Assembly: GCA_903926565.1 (NCBI GenBank)
Contig: CAIYJU010000163.1
Coordinates: 1 to 64,000, forward strand
Direction: 5' to 3'
Length of the DNA stretch: 64,000 nucleotides
Origin: an uncultured Bacteroidales bacterium
Lineage (GTDB): Bacteria > Bacteroidota > Bacteroidia > Bacteroidales > FEN-979
In this document: one piece after another, positions 19,697-28,524 of the stretch
Numbering within the stretch: position 1 is the stretch's first letter
Layout: each line of letters begins with the position of its first letter
Notes under the pieces: model-generated
The model's input: the letters and a program-made list of their open reading frames with translations, nothing else
Told to the model about the DNA's origin: nothing
The model's database searches: none
Made by a program: the position numbers and the translations under genes

Positions 19697-20871
19697 AAAC
19701 CAAACTTGCCATCATAACTTCCCACCCGATCCAGTACAACGCCCCGATGTTCGCTTTGCTTGGCAAATCAGCCATTCTCGATATCAAGGTTTTCTATACC
19801 TGGAGTCAAAGCAGGGAGTCATTGTTTGACAAGGATTTCGGAAAGACCATCCAGTGGGATATCCCGCTTTTGGACGGCTATACCCATGAATTTGTTGAGA
19901 ATATATCAAAAACCCCGGGACCCGGTTCATACAGGGGAATGGTTTGCCCGGACCTTAACAGGGAAATTGAATCCTGGGGTGCACAGGCAATCCTCGTTTA
20001 CGGGTGGAACTACCATGCGCATTATCATGCCATGAAACATTTCAGGAATCGCATCCCTGTCTGGTTCAGGGGCGATTCAACATTGCTGGATGAAGCAGGT
20101 GGTGCGAAGCAGATCCTGCGCAGGACCTTTCTTAAGTATGTATACCGTAGTGTGGATTTTGCCTTATACGTGGGAGAGAACAACCGGCAGTACTACCTGA
20201 AGCATGGTTTTAGCACAGAGAGACTGTTCTTTGCCCCGCATGCCATTGACAATCATCGTTTCGGCGACCCGGGTGGCAGGATGCGGGAGGAGGCCGGTAA
20301 ATGGAGGGCCGAACTGGGAATCGGGGAGGAGGATATCGCGGTGTTGTTCGTTGGCAAATTTGAACATAAAAAAGATCCGGAATTGCTCATCCGGGCGGCA
20401 TTACTCATGGACAAACCAGGGGTTCATTATATATTCACTGGCAACGGGGCGCTGGAAACCAGCATGCAAGCAATGACACAGGGGAAGAGCCGGTTTCATT
20501 TCATTCCGTTCCAAAACCAGAGCCGGATGCCGGTCGTCTATAACCTTGGCGACATCCTGGCGCTGCCTTCACAGGGACCCGGAGAAACCTGGGGGCTGGC
20601 CGTCAATGAAGCGATGGCCTGCGGGAAAGCCATCCTGGTAAGCAACAGGTGTGGCTGCGCTATCGACCTGGTGGATCCAGGGAAAAACGGATTTGTCTTC
20701 GAAGCCGGAAATACGGCAAAATGCGCAGGGGTGCTTGATCAAATGACCGTTTCGAGAGAACAGACAGCGAAAATGGGCGAATTTTCAAAAAAGCTGGTCA
20801 CATCCTGGTCATTTGAAGCGGTTTGCCGGAGCTTTGAAGAGAATATTCCAAATAAGACCAGACATTCATAA
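19693..20871 (+). CDS. GT-B fold glycosyltransferase (family 4)
   Basis: A 392-residue protein with KLAIITSHPIQYNAPMF at the N-terminus, the acceptor-side GWNYHAHYHAM segment, and a clear GT4 C-terminal domain. VLFVGKFEHKKDPELLI begins the donor half. ETWGLAVNEAMACGKAILVS gives the EX7E motif, and NGFVFEAGN follows. It is the best-defined GT4 of the three consecutive GT-B genes. It overlaps the upstream gene by the ATGA junction and ends 9 bases before the Wzy-like gene. The sugar specificity cannot be read. Confidence 0.93.
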   Translation: MKTKLAIITSHPIQYNAPMFALLGKSAILDIKVFYTWSQSRESLFDKDFGKTIQWDIPLLDGYTHEFVENISKTPGPGSYRGMVCPDLNREIESWGAQAILVYGWNYHAHYHAMKHFRNRIPVWFRGDSTLLDEAGGAKQILRRTFLKYVYRSVDFALYVGENNRQYYLKHGFSTERLFFAPHAIDNHRFGDPGGRMREEAGKWRAELGIGEEDIAVLFVGKFEHKKDPELLIRAALLMDKPGVHYIFTGNGALETSMQAMTQGKSRFHFIPFQNQSRMPVVYNLGDILALPSQGPGETWGLAVNEAMACGKAILVSNRCGCAIDLVDPGKNGFVFEAGNTAKCAGVLDQMTVSREQTAKMGEFSKKLVTSWSFEAVCRSFEENIPNKTRHS

Positions 20872-20880
20872 CCATTCCTA

Positions 20881-22290
20881 ATGTATTTTTCAGCCAGAGC
20901 AATCCGGATATTTTTTATAGGTCTGTTTGTTTTCACTTTCTTCCAGGTAAGTACCGATCTCTATTTTATGTCAGCTATCGGTATTGCAATGTTTGCCGGT
21001 GTGGCTGTAAAATTTTTCGAGGATCTCGGCAACCGTATCGAGATCCGCGACATGATTACCTTCATGTCGGTTCTGCAGTGGGTGGTTGGACCGGTTCTTG
21101 CTTACAATTTTCTTCCCTACGACGAGCTTTACTATATGGCCGTACCCGAAGAGGTTTATATGGGGTACATCGTTCCCTTCTCCTTTGCAATGATCATTGG
21201 ATTGTACTTCCCGCTTGCCGATGAGCGGATTGTTAACTTTGAAGATGTAACCCGTGTGAAGGCATACCTTGCAGAGAACCCGATGCTTGGTTATATTTTC
21301 ACCGGTATCGGTCTTGTTTCCGGGTTTACCAGCCACTACCTGCCACACAGCCTGACCTTCCTGATGTTCCTTCTCACCAATCTGCAATATGTTGGCGTAT
21401 ATATGATCCTTTTCGGACCGTCAAAGATCAAATGGCTGCTTTTCGGTGGCATCATGGGACTGGCCACTTCGGCAGCCGTTTTACAGGGTATGTTCGGGGA
21501 GCTTTTACAATGGTTCATGCTTTCGTTCCTGATTGTGGCCATCGTGGTGAAAATCCCGATGTGGGCAAAGATCACGATGATAAGTGTCGGGATGTTCTTG
21601 ATCTCCCTGATACAATCTACCAAACAGGAATATCGGATGGCAACATGGTATGCCGAAAGTAGCCAGAGCAATTCCGAAATCTATCAGGAGATCATGATTT
21701 CGAGGCTTTCAAATCCATCGATGCTTTTATCGCAAGAGACCACCCAGAATCTGGGCGCCCGCCTCAACCAGGGATGGATCATCGCAAGGATCATGGAACA
21801 CATGCCGGCGAAGCTGCAGTTTGTGAGGGGGGAGACGATAAACACAGCACTGATGGCTGCACTTCTGCCCCGTATCCTTGCTCCCGACAAAGCACAGGCG
21901 GGAGGGAGGGCCAATTTCGAACGGTTCACCGGAACTCCTTTACCTGAAACCACAAGTATGGATATCTCTCTGGCTGGTGAAGGTTATGCAAACTTTGGCA
22001 TCCTGGGTGGTTGTGCGTTTATTTTCCTGGTTTCACTGTTTTATAACATAATTATAATCAGGATTGTATCGATCTCGAAAAAACATCCTGCCTTAATTCT
22101 ATGGATCCCGTTTTTATTTTTCCAGGTCATGAAAGCCGAGACTGATTTCGCGACAGTCTTCAATTACATTACCAAAGCAGTGCTGGTTTGCTGGCTAGTT
22201 TTCTATGTCCAGAAAGTCGTTATGTCATACCTGGCGAAAAATAAAAGGATCAGTGTTGAAGCCAACAGACCAGTAAAGAATCTGTCGTAA
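20881..22290 (+). CDS. Polytopic membrane protein, candidate repeat-unit polymerase (Wzy-like)
   Basis: A 469-residue protein with about eleven hydrophobic segments and a large loop (about residues 240-370) rich in charged and polar residues. The loop ends in TSMDISLAGEGYANFGILGG, resembling the SPSxxGExYxNFG block of oligosaccharide-repeat polymerases. Wzy proteins diverge strongly and are usually recognised by topology and context, as here. An O-antigen ligase or other membrane glycan-handling protein is the main alternative. It sits between the GT-B genes and two GT2 genes. Its presence beside a Wzm/Wzt exporter, without a visible Wzx flippase, is unusual. Confidence 0.72.
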   Translation: MYFSARAIRIFFIGLFVFTFFQVSTDLYFMSAIGIAMFAGVAVKFFEDLGNRIEIRDMITFMSVLQWVVGPVLAYNFLPYDELYYMAVPEEVYMGYIVPFSFAMIIGLYFPLADERIVNFEDVTRVKAYLAENPMLGYIFTGIGLVSGFTSHYLPHSLTFLMFLLTNLQYVGVYMILFGPSKIKWLLFGGIMGLATSAAVLQGMFGELLQWFMLSFLIVAIVVKIPMWAKITMISVGMFLISLIQSTKQEYRMATWYAESSQSNSEIYQEIMISRLSNPSMLLSQETTQNLGARLNQGWIIARIMEHMPAKLQFVRGETINTALMAALLPRILAPDKAQAGGRANFERFTGTPLPETTSMDISLAGEGYANFGILGGCAFIFLVSLFYNIIIIRIVSISKKHPALILWIPFLFFQVMKAETDFATVFNYITKAVLVCWLVFYVQKVVMSYLAKNKRISVEANRPVKNLS

Positions 22291-22297
22291 TTAAAAC

Positions 22298-23068
22298 ATG
22301 AGCATGAAGATATCGGTCATCACCGTTTGCTATAACAGCGAAAAGTACCTCGGCGATACCATTGGCTCGGTTGCTGCTCAGACTTATGGAAATATTGAAT
22401 ATATTGTGATTGACGGGAAGTCAACGGATGGTACCATAAATATTATCCGGACCAGCGAAGGCAGGATCAGCAAATGGATCTCCGAGCCAGATAACGGGCT
22501 TTACGATGCCATGAATAAAGGCATCGCCATGGCCACCGGTGATGTTGTCGGTTTTTTACATTCCGATGATTTTTTTCCGCACAGGCAAGTGATCGGAAAG
22601 ATAGTGGAAGTGTTCGGGCGTACCGGAACTGACGCTGTGTTCGGCGATATCAGATACGTTGATCAATCAAACCCCTTAAAGGTGCTGACCAGCCGGAAAT
22701 ATGGAAAATACAAGCGCTGGAAGATGCAACTGGGCTGGCACCCTCCTCACCCTGCCTTTTATGTGAAACGGGAGTTTTTAGTGAACGGCGGATTGTTCGA
22801 CACATCCTTTCACATTTCAGCGGATTATGATCACATGCTGCTGCTGCTGATCGGGAAAAAGATTCGGACTGAATACATTCCTGAGGTTCTGGTAATGATG
22901 CGCGTTGGCGGAGTGAGCAACCGGACGATGAGTAACGTGCGGAAAAAATGGCGTGAGGATTATCGCGCTTTGCGGAAAAACCATTTTGGCACACCACTCA
23001 CCATCTTCCTGAAAACAATGCGCCCTGTATCCCATTTTCTGCAATCACCCCGATATTTGTTTGAATGA
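22298..23068 (+). CDS. Family 2 glycosyltransferase (WcaA-like)
   Basis: A 256-residue GT-A enzyme containing the full set of motifs: KISVITVCYNSEKYLGDTI, IDGKSTDGT, SEPDNGLYDAMNKGI and metal-binding FLHSDD near residue 90. HPPHPAFY and SADYD follow in the acceptor half. It is paralogous to the truncated gene at the left edge of the window, so two copies bracket the cluster. Similar enzymes add the second or third sugar of repeating units. It overlaps the next gene by ATGA. Confidence 0.93.
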   Translation: MSMKISVITVCYNSEKYLGDTIGSVAAQTYGNIEYIVIDGKSTDGTINIIRTSEGRISKWISEPDNGLYDAMNKGIAMATGDVVGFLHSDDFFPHRQVIGKIVEVFGRTGTDAVFGDIRYVDQSNPLKVLTSRKYGKYKRWKMQLGWHPPHPAFYVKREFLVNGGLFDTSFHISADYDHMLLLLIGKKIRTEYIPEVLVMMRVGGVSNRTMSNVRKKWREDYRALRKNHFGTPLTIFLKTMRPVSHFLQSPRYLFE

Positions 23069-23922
23069 AAGGCGGCGAAAGACATATCCGGGCCCTGATT
23101 GCCATCCCTGCTTACAATGAAGCGCAACGCATTGGCAATTTACTGTTGCAACTTGAACAGTGGAAGGATGATGTTTTCGTGATTGACGACGGTAGTGCCG
23201 ATCAAACAGCCAGACTGGTTTCGGGACTGGGTTTCAGGTGTCACTCACAACAAGTTAATTCAGGGTTGACAGCTTCTTATTCCCTGGCAGAAAAATTTGC
23301 ATTGAAGAATGGCTACACGCACATCCTTGCCATCGATGCCGACGGACAGCATGATCCACGATGTATTCCGGCTTTTCTGGAGGCGATGACAAGGTTTGAC
23401 CTGGTTTCGGGCAACCGTTTTCATGAAACCACCCTGATTCCTGATCCGAAAATTGCCTCCAACCTTTTCGCCATACTGCTTTTCCGCGAGGTTCTGAACA
23501 TTTCCCTGCCGGATGTTTCCTGCGGCTACAAGGGGTGGAAAACCGGATTGTTTTTCCCTGAAGGCGAACATGCAAATCAACCTGCGATTAATCTGCGCTA
23601 CGGCGTGGTCTATGAAATGCTCCTGAAACACATACTGGGCGGTAATAAGGCCGGTTTCGTGAAGATACCTGCAATTTATCATAAAAACGACCCGCTGAAT
23701 ACAAAAATATCTGAGATAATCGGTTTATTATCAATGGTATATAAATACCTAAACTCAACTGTTATTCAATCTGTCATGGATGATGTTTTGAACAGAAGAA
23801 ATTTCAGGTTAAATTTGTCCGGGTTCACATTCGATGTAAGTTTGGTTTCCGATGACGCATTTGTTTTTAAAACAGATATGACCCGTGCCAGGCAAGTTTT
23901 TCAAAACATTCAAAATCAATGA
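23065..23922 (+). CDS. Polyprenyl-phosphate glycosyltransferase-like GT2 (DPM1/DPG-synthase type)
   Basis: A 285-residue protein whose first 160 residues match the DPM1-like GT2 subgroup: ALIAIPAYNEAQRIGNLL, VFVIDDGSADQTA, NSGLTASYSLAEKFAL and the catalytic AIDADGQHDP. A VSGNRF block and a conserved DVSCGYKGWK segment follow. Enzymes of this subgroup make polyprenyl-phosphate-linked monosaccharides. No C-terminal membrane helices are seen, so it resembles soluble DPM1 rather than ArnC/GtrB. It lies directly upstream of a cis-prenyltransferase homologue. This suggests a lipid-carrier-linked sugar made for this locus, perhaps used by the GT-C protein at 25559. That chain is inference. Confidence 0.88.
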   Translation: MKGGERHIRALIAIPAYNEAQRIGNLLLQLEQWKDDVFVIDDGSADQTARLVSGLGFRCHSQQVNSGLTASYSLAEKFALKNGYTHILAIDADGQHDPRCIPAFLEAMTRFDLVSGNRFHETTLIPDPKIASNLFAILLFREVLNISLPDVSCGYKGWKTGLFFPEGEHANQPAINLRYGVVYEMLLKHILGGNKAGFVKIPAIYHKNDPLNTKISEIIGLLSMVYKYLNSTVIQSVMDDVLNRRNFRLNLSGFTFDVSLVSDDAFVFKTDMTRARQVFQNIQNQ

Positions 23923-23926
23923 GGTA

Positions 23927-24619
23927 ATGAGAATGGATGAGATCCCCAATTTTCATCCGATGCCCGGGAATAACCTGTTGCATGTGGGAATCATTCCCGA
24001 TGGCGGACGCCGCTGGGCCCTCGAAAATAAATGCTCTTTAAACGAGGGTTACACACGTTCGAGGCAATTAATGAATCTTCATGTGGAAAGATTACTCGCT
24101 TACGGAGTGACAGATTTCAGTATTTTCATTTCAAGTATCCAGAATTTCTGCAGGGATTATCAGGAGATTAACGCCATGCTGGAAGCTGTCAGTTCTTCGC
24201 TGGAGAATGAGATCGACAAACTGTCGGGGCAGCATGGACTCCGGGTTGTGGTTGCAGGAAAACGATCGATGCTGCCTGTTTCCCTCATCAAAGCTGTTGA
24301 AAATGCCGAGGAGCGAACCCGCGGGAACCGGAAAGGCACCTTAAACCTGCTTCTCGCATATGATCCGATTGAAGAGATCCTCCATGCTTTCAACTCCAGC
24401 GCCAATCATGAGCGGTTTTACGAAGACCTGTGGATAACCAAACCTGTTGATCTCGTCATACGCACAGGAGGCGCCATATTGCTCAGCAACTTCCTTCCGC
24501 TTCAGTGCGGCTATGCGCGACTATACTGCTATGACAAGCTGTTCAACGATTTTACCACCGAAGATCTCGACGAAGTCGTGCATCAGTTTTCGATGATCGA
24601 AAGGAAATTCGGGAGATGA
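23927..24619 (+). CDS. Divergent cis-prenyltransferase (UppS-like) homologue
   Basis: About 230 residues from ATG 23927. A GTG at 23885 would overlap the upstream gene, and ATG 23933 is also possible. The UppS fold is recognisable: HVGIIPDGGRRWA matches the HxAIIMDGNGRWA active-site block with Asp kept (D25), GTLNLLLAYD matches the LNIAxNYG strand, and DLVIRTGG..LSNF with GYARLYCYD matches the C-terminal block. Several key residues differ. The Glu and Arg after RTGG are Ala and Leu (RTGGAILLSNF), the Mg-binding Glu of AYAELY is Arg, and the SSENWNRP loop reads SSIQNFCRD. Activity may be altered or lost, as in regulatory cis-prenyltransferase subunits. Its place in the glycan operon is unusual. 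Confidence 0.85.
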   Translation: MRMDEIPNFHPMPGNNLLHVGIIPDGGRRWALENKCSLNEGYTRSRQLMNLHVERLLAYGVTDFSIFISSIQNFCRDYQEINAMLEAVSSSLENEIDKLSGQHGLRVVVAGKRSMLPVSLIKAVENAEERTRGNRKGTLNLLLAYDPIEEILHAFNSSANHERFYEDLWITKPVDLVIRTGGAILLSNFLPLQCGYARLYCYDKLFNDFTTEDLDEVVHQFSMIERKFGR

Positions 24620-24643
24620 TGTTATCAGGCTCATAATGAAGTT

Positions 24644-25483
24644 TTACGGAAACATAAACTTAAACCCCACCCTCAGATCCACCCCCGAAAAATTCAGCGA
24701 AACGGGTTCATCATTACTGTATGGGTTGGTGAATGAAACCCCTGCATCATCCTGAAGTGTTTTGATCATGGCATATTTCCCGTTCAGCATCAGTTCGAGT
24801 TCGAGAAAGTGCCAGGGGACAAAGGTGAGCCCGACAGTTCCGTGCCAGGCATTGGTGGTTCCCTTGAATGTCCTGGTGCCATCAAGGCTGGTTTTAGTGC
24901 CTGTTACACGTTCATAACCAGTGACCGATTCCGTAAATTCTCCCTGTAGTACCCCAAATCCTCCTCCGACAGTCAAAAAGATGTTTTTTTGTTTCGACCC
25001 TGGCACCCAGAGCAATGATACACCTTTTTCATTGTATGACATTTTGAAGGTATAAGTAGCCTGGATCGCATAATGTCCGAATTGTCCGCCAGGTGCTTCA
25101 TCAAACATGACCTCGAGGGGAAATGCGTAAAAATGGTCCCAATAGGGTTCCAATTGGAGGAAGTTGAAAATCCTGACGTCTGCTTTTAGTGTATAACCAT
25201 ATCCCCAATGCATCTCTTTTGGCTCATGACCTGAATTATAACCAGCGTATTTACGTTTGATCGCAGAATAAAGATCCTTGGTGTAAGCGTTGACGTCTGA
25301 CGGGTAAAAAACACTGAGCATCCCCTGCATGCCGATCCCGCCACGGATGAAATAACGCTCCTCCTGTTTTTGCTCCTCCCGGGCGCTTTTAGAAACAGGA
25401 ATTGTGTCGGATGAAAACACAGAGGCAAATCCGCCCAAAAACAGGATCATTGTCAAAGCCAGTGATTTTATGGTTGTTGTCAT
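24644..25483 (-). CDS. Secreted protein, probable outer-membrane beta-barrel
   Basis: A 279-residue protein from ATG at 25483, which places a clean signal peptide (TTIKSLALTMILFLGGFASVFSS) at the N-terminus. A further upstream ATG (25537) would add a charged extension. The mature part alternates hydrophobic and polar residues with aromatic girdles and ends in VDLRVGFKFMFP, a C-terminal strand with terminal aromatic as in barrel proteins. The many Gly/Thr/Tyr-rich strands support an OmpW/OmpA-like barrel. No specific family is recognised. It follows the GT-C gene by 75 bases on the same strand and converges on the cis-prenyltransferase homologue. Confidence 0.75.
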   Translation of the reverse strand: MTTTIKSLALTMILFLGGFASVFSSDTIPVSKSAREEQKQEERYFIRGGIGMQGMLSVFYPSDVNAYTKDLYSAIKRKYAGYNSGHEPKEMHWGYGYTLKADVRIFNFLQLEPYWDHFYAFPLEVMFDEAPGGQFGHYAIQATYTFKMSYNEKGVSLLWVPGSKQKNIFLTVGGGFGVLQGEFTESVTGYERVTGTKTSLDGTRTFKGTTNAWHGTVGLTFVPWHFLELELMLNGKYAMIKTLQDDAGVSFTNPYSNDEPVSLNFSGVDLRVGFKFMFP

Positions 25484-25558
25484 TTGATGATTGTTAATGA
25501 AGTATCTCAGAGTGTCAATTTGCAAGTGTGATTTCATATTTCATCCGGGTAACAGTTG

Positions 25559-27421
25559 TCATGGATCGGTGTGCAAAGGTTTCCTTGCAGCAATGTCTTT
25601 CAGTTTTGCCGAAATCTCACGTTCCCGGCCGGCACCTTCGGAGTCCTTCGCATTAACAAGAACCTGGGCCAGGTTGGCATGCATGCCGGAAAAGTATTCG
25701 AATATTCCGGCTTCGTTCTGATCAGCACACCGATAGGAAGTGGATGCCCCTGATACTTTCCCGGGTTCATACCTGGTGATGAAATCAGACAACTCCCTGG
25801 CAACCTTATCCCATTGTTTGTGGTCCAATTGCTCCTTTACCTTGTTAACATAATGACCGGACCAGATTCCGACATAATCATAGCTGTTTATTTGACTGAC
25901 ATTTGCGCTCCCGGTTGTCGAAACCCAAAAGCCCAGGATAATAATTGCAAAGACAACCAGGTAGTTTTTCCAACCTTTCCACGTCTTCAGCAGCTCGGTT
26001 ATCGTTAATGCGGCAAAAGGGATCAGCACAGGAACCAGGATGATCCGGTAGCGTGCCAAAACCATGAATGCCAGCATGGCAAAGAGGTATGTGAGGATAA
26101 GCAGGTACAATGGCCAGGCATGGAGCCGGTAGTTCCAGCTTAGGAATATTCCGGTAATTGCCAGGGGAGAAAGGATAAGAAATGTGATAAATGTCAGGAA
26201 CAGAATCGGGGTGCTTTCACGGACCAGATAGTAATTGACGTTGTTTGATATTTCATGTGAACTGAATGTTGCATGTAATTTATCCCAAACCTGCAACAGG
26301 TAGCTGCTGAACGATTTGTGCGTCCTGATTGTCGGAATGATGACGTTCAGCAATTTGCCGTCCGCCTGGTCCATAATGTCTGCCAGGTGCTGAACATCCA
26401 TGTTCCACCCGGTGAAACTTTTAAAATTTATATTGTTCATCGTAACAAAGCTCACTGCAGCCGTACTGCTCAGGCTCAGTGGCGGGGTGTCAACAGAAAT
26501 GTTACGAATCACAGCAGGGGAGATGGTGAGGAAAACTCCGGCCACCATACTGGCAGAAAAGAGGATTCCGGTTGAAAGTTTTTTCCTGTTTTGAATCAGA
26601 AGAATTATTGCGATTCCCAGTACATACAGAATAAAGAAGGAGTGGACCAGTATCGCAAGCCCCGCTGCGATTCCCGTAAGTATCCACCACGAAAAGCTGT
26701 TTTTCCGGAGTGCAGTTCCGGTGAGGTAAATGAGCAGAATCCCTAAAAATACTGCAATGGATGAACGAAGGAGTACCATTTCGAAAAAGAGCATGGGTCC
26801 GAAAAAAAGAGCCAGGAGGGAGGCGACAACTGCGGTAAGTGCACCAAAATAACGGTATGTAACGAAGAAAATAAGCAGGTTGGTGAGGATCCCGAAAAGA
26901 AGCTGAAAGAAGAAGACCCATCGGACGTTTTTTCCGAACAGTGAGTAATTTAATGCTACAAAATAAGGATACAAAGGTTCCTGCTGAAAAGTGTGTTTCC
27001 CATACCATTGATTCCAAAGCATTTTTGTGGGATTGTTTTTCAGGGTGTCGGTCCCGATGGCTGTTTTGAATTGTTCCAGTTTGTCAGGGTGAGCAAGAAA
27101 ATACCGGCCGGAAACCCATTCCATCCACTTGTGCTGCGGATGCTCTATTGTTTTTGAAAGCAAATCCCCGGCAGCAATTTTACTGGCTCCGAGATGGAAA
27201 AATGACATGTCTGTCTCCAGGTTCGTGTGCTCATCAATAAACAGGGTTTTAGCGGTTTGCTGAAAATAGACGATCCGTAAAATCACTGACGAAATGATGA
27301 TGAAGACAATGACCCACAACTGGTTTTTCTTACACCATTGATCAAGTTTTTCCCGGGTACCTGTTTGATTCCCCGTTACTGCCGTTTTTGAAACAGGGAC
27401 CTTATGCTTTGGTTTCTTCAT
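25559..27421 (-). CDS. GT-C membrane glycosyltransferase (ArnT/PMT, GT39/GT83-like)
   Basis: A 620-residue protein with one N-terminal membrane helix and a periplasmic loop holding the FIDEHTNLETDMSFFHLGA segment, whose acidic residues match the catalytic loop of PMT/ArnT enzymes. About ten more helices run between residues 150 and 500. A TFQQEPLYPYFVALNYSLFG motif is family-typical (the PLY(P)YF block). The last 110 residues are soluble and helical, with a TPR-like look (VKEQLDHKQWDKVAREL). Such enzymes transfer a sugar from a polyprenyl-phosphate donor to a protein or lipid outside the inner membrane. The DPM1-like protein at 23065 could supply the donor. The acceptor is unknown. Confidence 0.88.
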   Translation of the reverse strand: MKKPKHKVPVSKTAVTGNQTGTREKLDQWCKKNQLWVIVFIIISSVILRIVYFQQTAKTLFIDEHTNLETDMSFFHLGASKIAAGDLLSKTIEHPQHKWMEWVSGRYFLAHPDKLEQFKTAIGTDTLKNNPTKMLWNQWYGKHTFQQEPLYPYFVALNYSLFGKNVRWVFFFQLLFGILTNLLIFFVTYRYFGALTAVVASLLALFFGPMLFFEMVLLRSSIAVFLGILLIYLTGTALRKNSFSWWILTGIAAGLAILVHSFFILYVLGIAIILLIQNRKKLSTGILFSASMVAGVFLTISPAVIRNISVDTPPLSLSSTAAVSFVTMNNINFKSFTGWNMDVQHLADIMDQADGKLLNVIIPTIRTHKSFSSYLLQVWDKLHATFSSHEISNNVNYYLVRESTPILFLTFITFLILSPLAITGIFLSWNYRLHAWPLYLLILTYLFAMLAFMVLARYRIILVPVLIPFAALTITELLKTWKGWKNYLVVFAIIILGFWVSTTGSANVSQINSYDYVGIWSGHYVNKVKEQLDHKQWDKVARELSDFITRYEPGKVSGASTSYRCADQNEAGIFEYFSGMHANLAQVLVNAKDSEGAGREREISAKLKDIAARKPLHTDP

Positions 27422-27537
27422 GCTGAGAGGTGAATATATCAGGCAATGTGAGCAAAATCAGGTGCTAAATATACTAATTTATCGCAAAAAACACGGATGG
27501 GATTTCCAGCAAAGAGAATCGGGAAAAATAATTAGTA

Positions 27538-27569
27538 TTTGGATTTAATAAAAATAAGATGTATATTTG
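27538..27569 (+). promoter_or_regulatory. Bacteroidota-type promoter for the tail-collar/subtilase genes
   Basis: TTTG at 27538-27541 and TATATTTG at 27562-27569 are separated by 20 bases, matching the -33/-7 consensus (TTTG, TAnnTTTG) of the phylum's primary sigma factor. The box is 127 bases upstream of the ATG at 27697, leaving a leader of about 120 bases. The rest of the 275-base gap is AT-rich and shows no other clear signal. Confidence 0.6.
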
Positions 27570-27696
27570 TTTGGTCATTTATCTTGTGTTCTTTGTCGTA
27601 AACCCGGTACATTCAGCAGGCAGCTGTGCCGGAATTTCCAAATAGATAAGATAGATGTTGGTTGTTAATCAGTAAGTTACAGTAAAAAAATCACAG

Positions 27697-28455
27697 ATGA
27701 AAATTTCCATAATATTTGCAGCCGCTGCACTGTTAATCAGCCAGTTTTCCCTGGCCCAGGTGGCAGTCACTACGGATGGCAGCGGTCCGGATGCATCAGC
27801 CATGCTCGATGTGAAATCAACAACAAAGGGCGTTCTTGTACCCCGTATGACAGCCGCGCAGCGCGCCCTCATTGCCACTCCTGCAGCAGGTCTCCTGGTT
27901 TATCAGACAGATATTCCTGCTGGTTATTATTACTATAATGCGGGATGGAGAAAGGTGATTGACGGACTGGCAACTCCGGCCAATCCCGCGACCGGAAGCC
28001 TGCTGACATTTGACGGGACAAACTGGGTAGCGAAATCACTGGCTGTTGCCACGGCAGGAGGGAGTCAGCCGGTAGCCATCATGCAGCCCTACCTGGCAAT
28101 GAATTATTGTATTGCCGTGGAGGGTATTTTTCCGCAGCAGAATGGGGCTAATCCGTTTATCGGGGAGGTTGAACTTTTTGGGTTTAATTTTGCACCCATC
28201 GGCTGGGTATTCTGCAACGGGCAGTTGTTATCCATCAGCGAGTACGTTGCCCTGTTTTCCTTGATTGGCACCACGTATGGCGGGGATGGCATGACCACAT
28301 TCGGGGTGCCTGATTTACGCGGCCGTGTTCCCATTCACCAGGGGCAGGGCCCGGGGCTGACTAATAAAGTTATCGGACAAAATGGTGGCAGCGAAACGAT
28401 AACCCTCACGGTCCCTCAGCTTCCTGTGCATACCCACGCAATTCAGTATCAGTAA
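27697..28455 (+). CDS. Secreted tail-collar domain protein (microcystin-dependent-protein-like)
   Basis: A 252-residue protein with a signal peptide ([19 protein letters not shown]). The N-terminal module [19 protein letters not shown]...GLLVYQTD...GYYYYNAGW is common on Bacteroidota surface proteins. A C-terminal phage tail-collar domain (about 150-245) has [54 protein letters not shown] and a terminal LPVHTHAI. Collar domains trimerise at the tips of phage tail fibres, but no other phage genes are present and the protein is exported by Sec. It is paralogous to the next gene, about 70 bases downstream. Confidence 0.92.
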   Translation: MKISIIFAAAALLISQFSLAQVAVTTDGSGPDASAMLDVKSTTKGVLVPRMTAAQRALIATPAAGLLVYQTDIPAGYYYYNAGWRKVIDGLATPANPATGSLLTFDGTNWVAKSLAVATAGGSQPVAIMQPYLAMNYCIAVEGIFPQQNGANPFIGEVELFGFNFAPIGWVFCNGQLLSISEYVALFSLIGTTYGGDGMTTFGVPDLRGRVPIHQGQGPGLTNKVIGQNGGSETITLTVPQLPVHTHAIQYQ

Positions 28456-28524
28456 TCACAACAACCAGGTGCCGGTATCTTGTGCACGGCAGGTGATGAG
28501 TTTAACAGGTTAACTATAAAAGAT

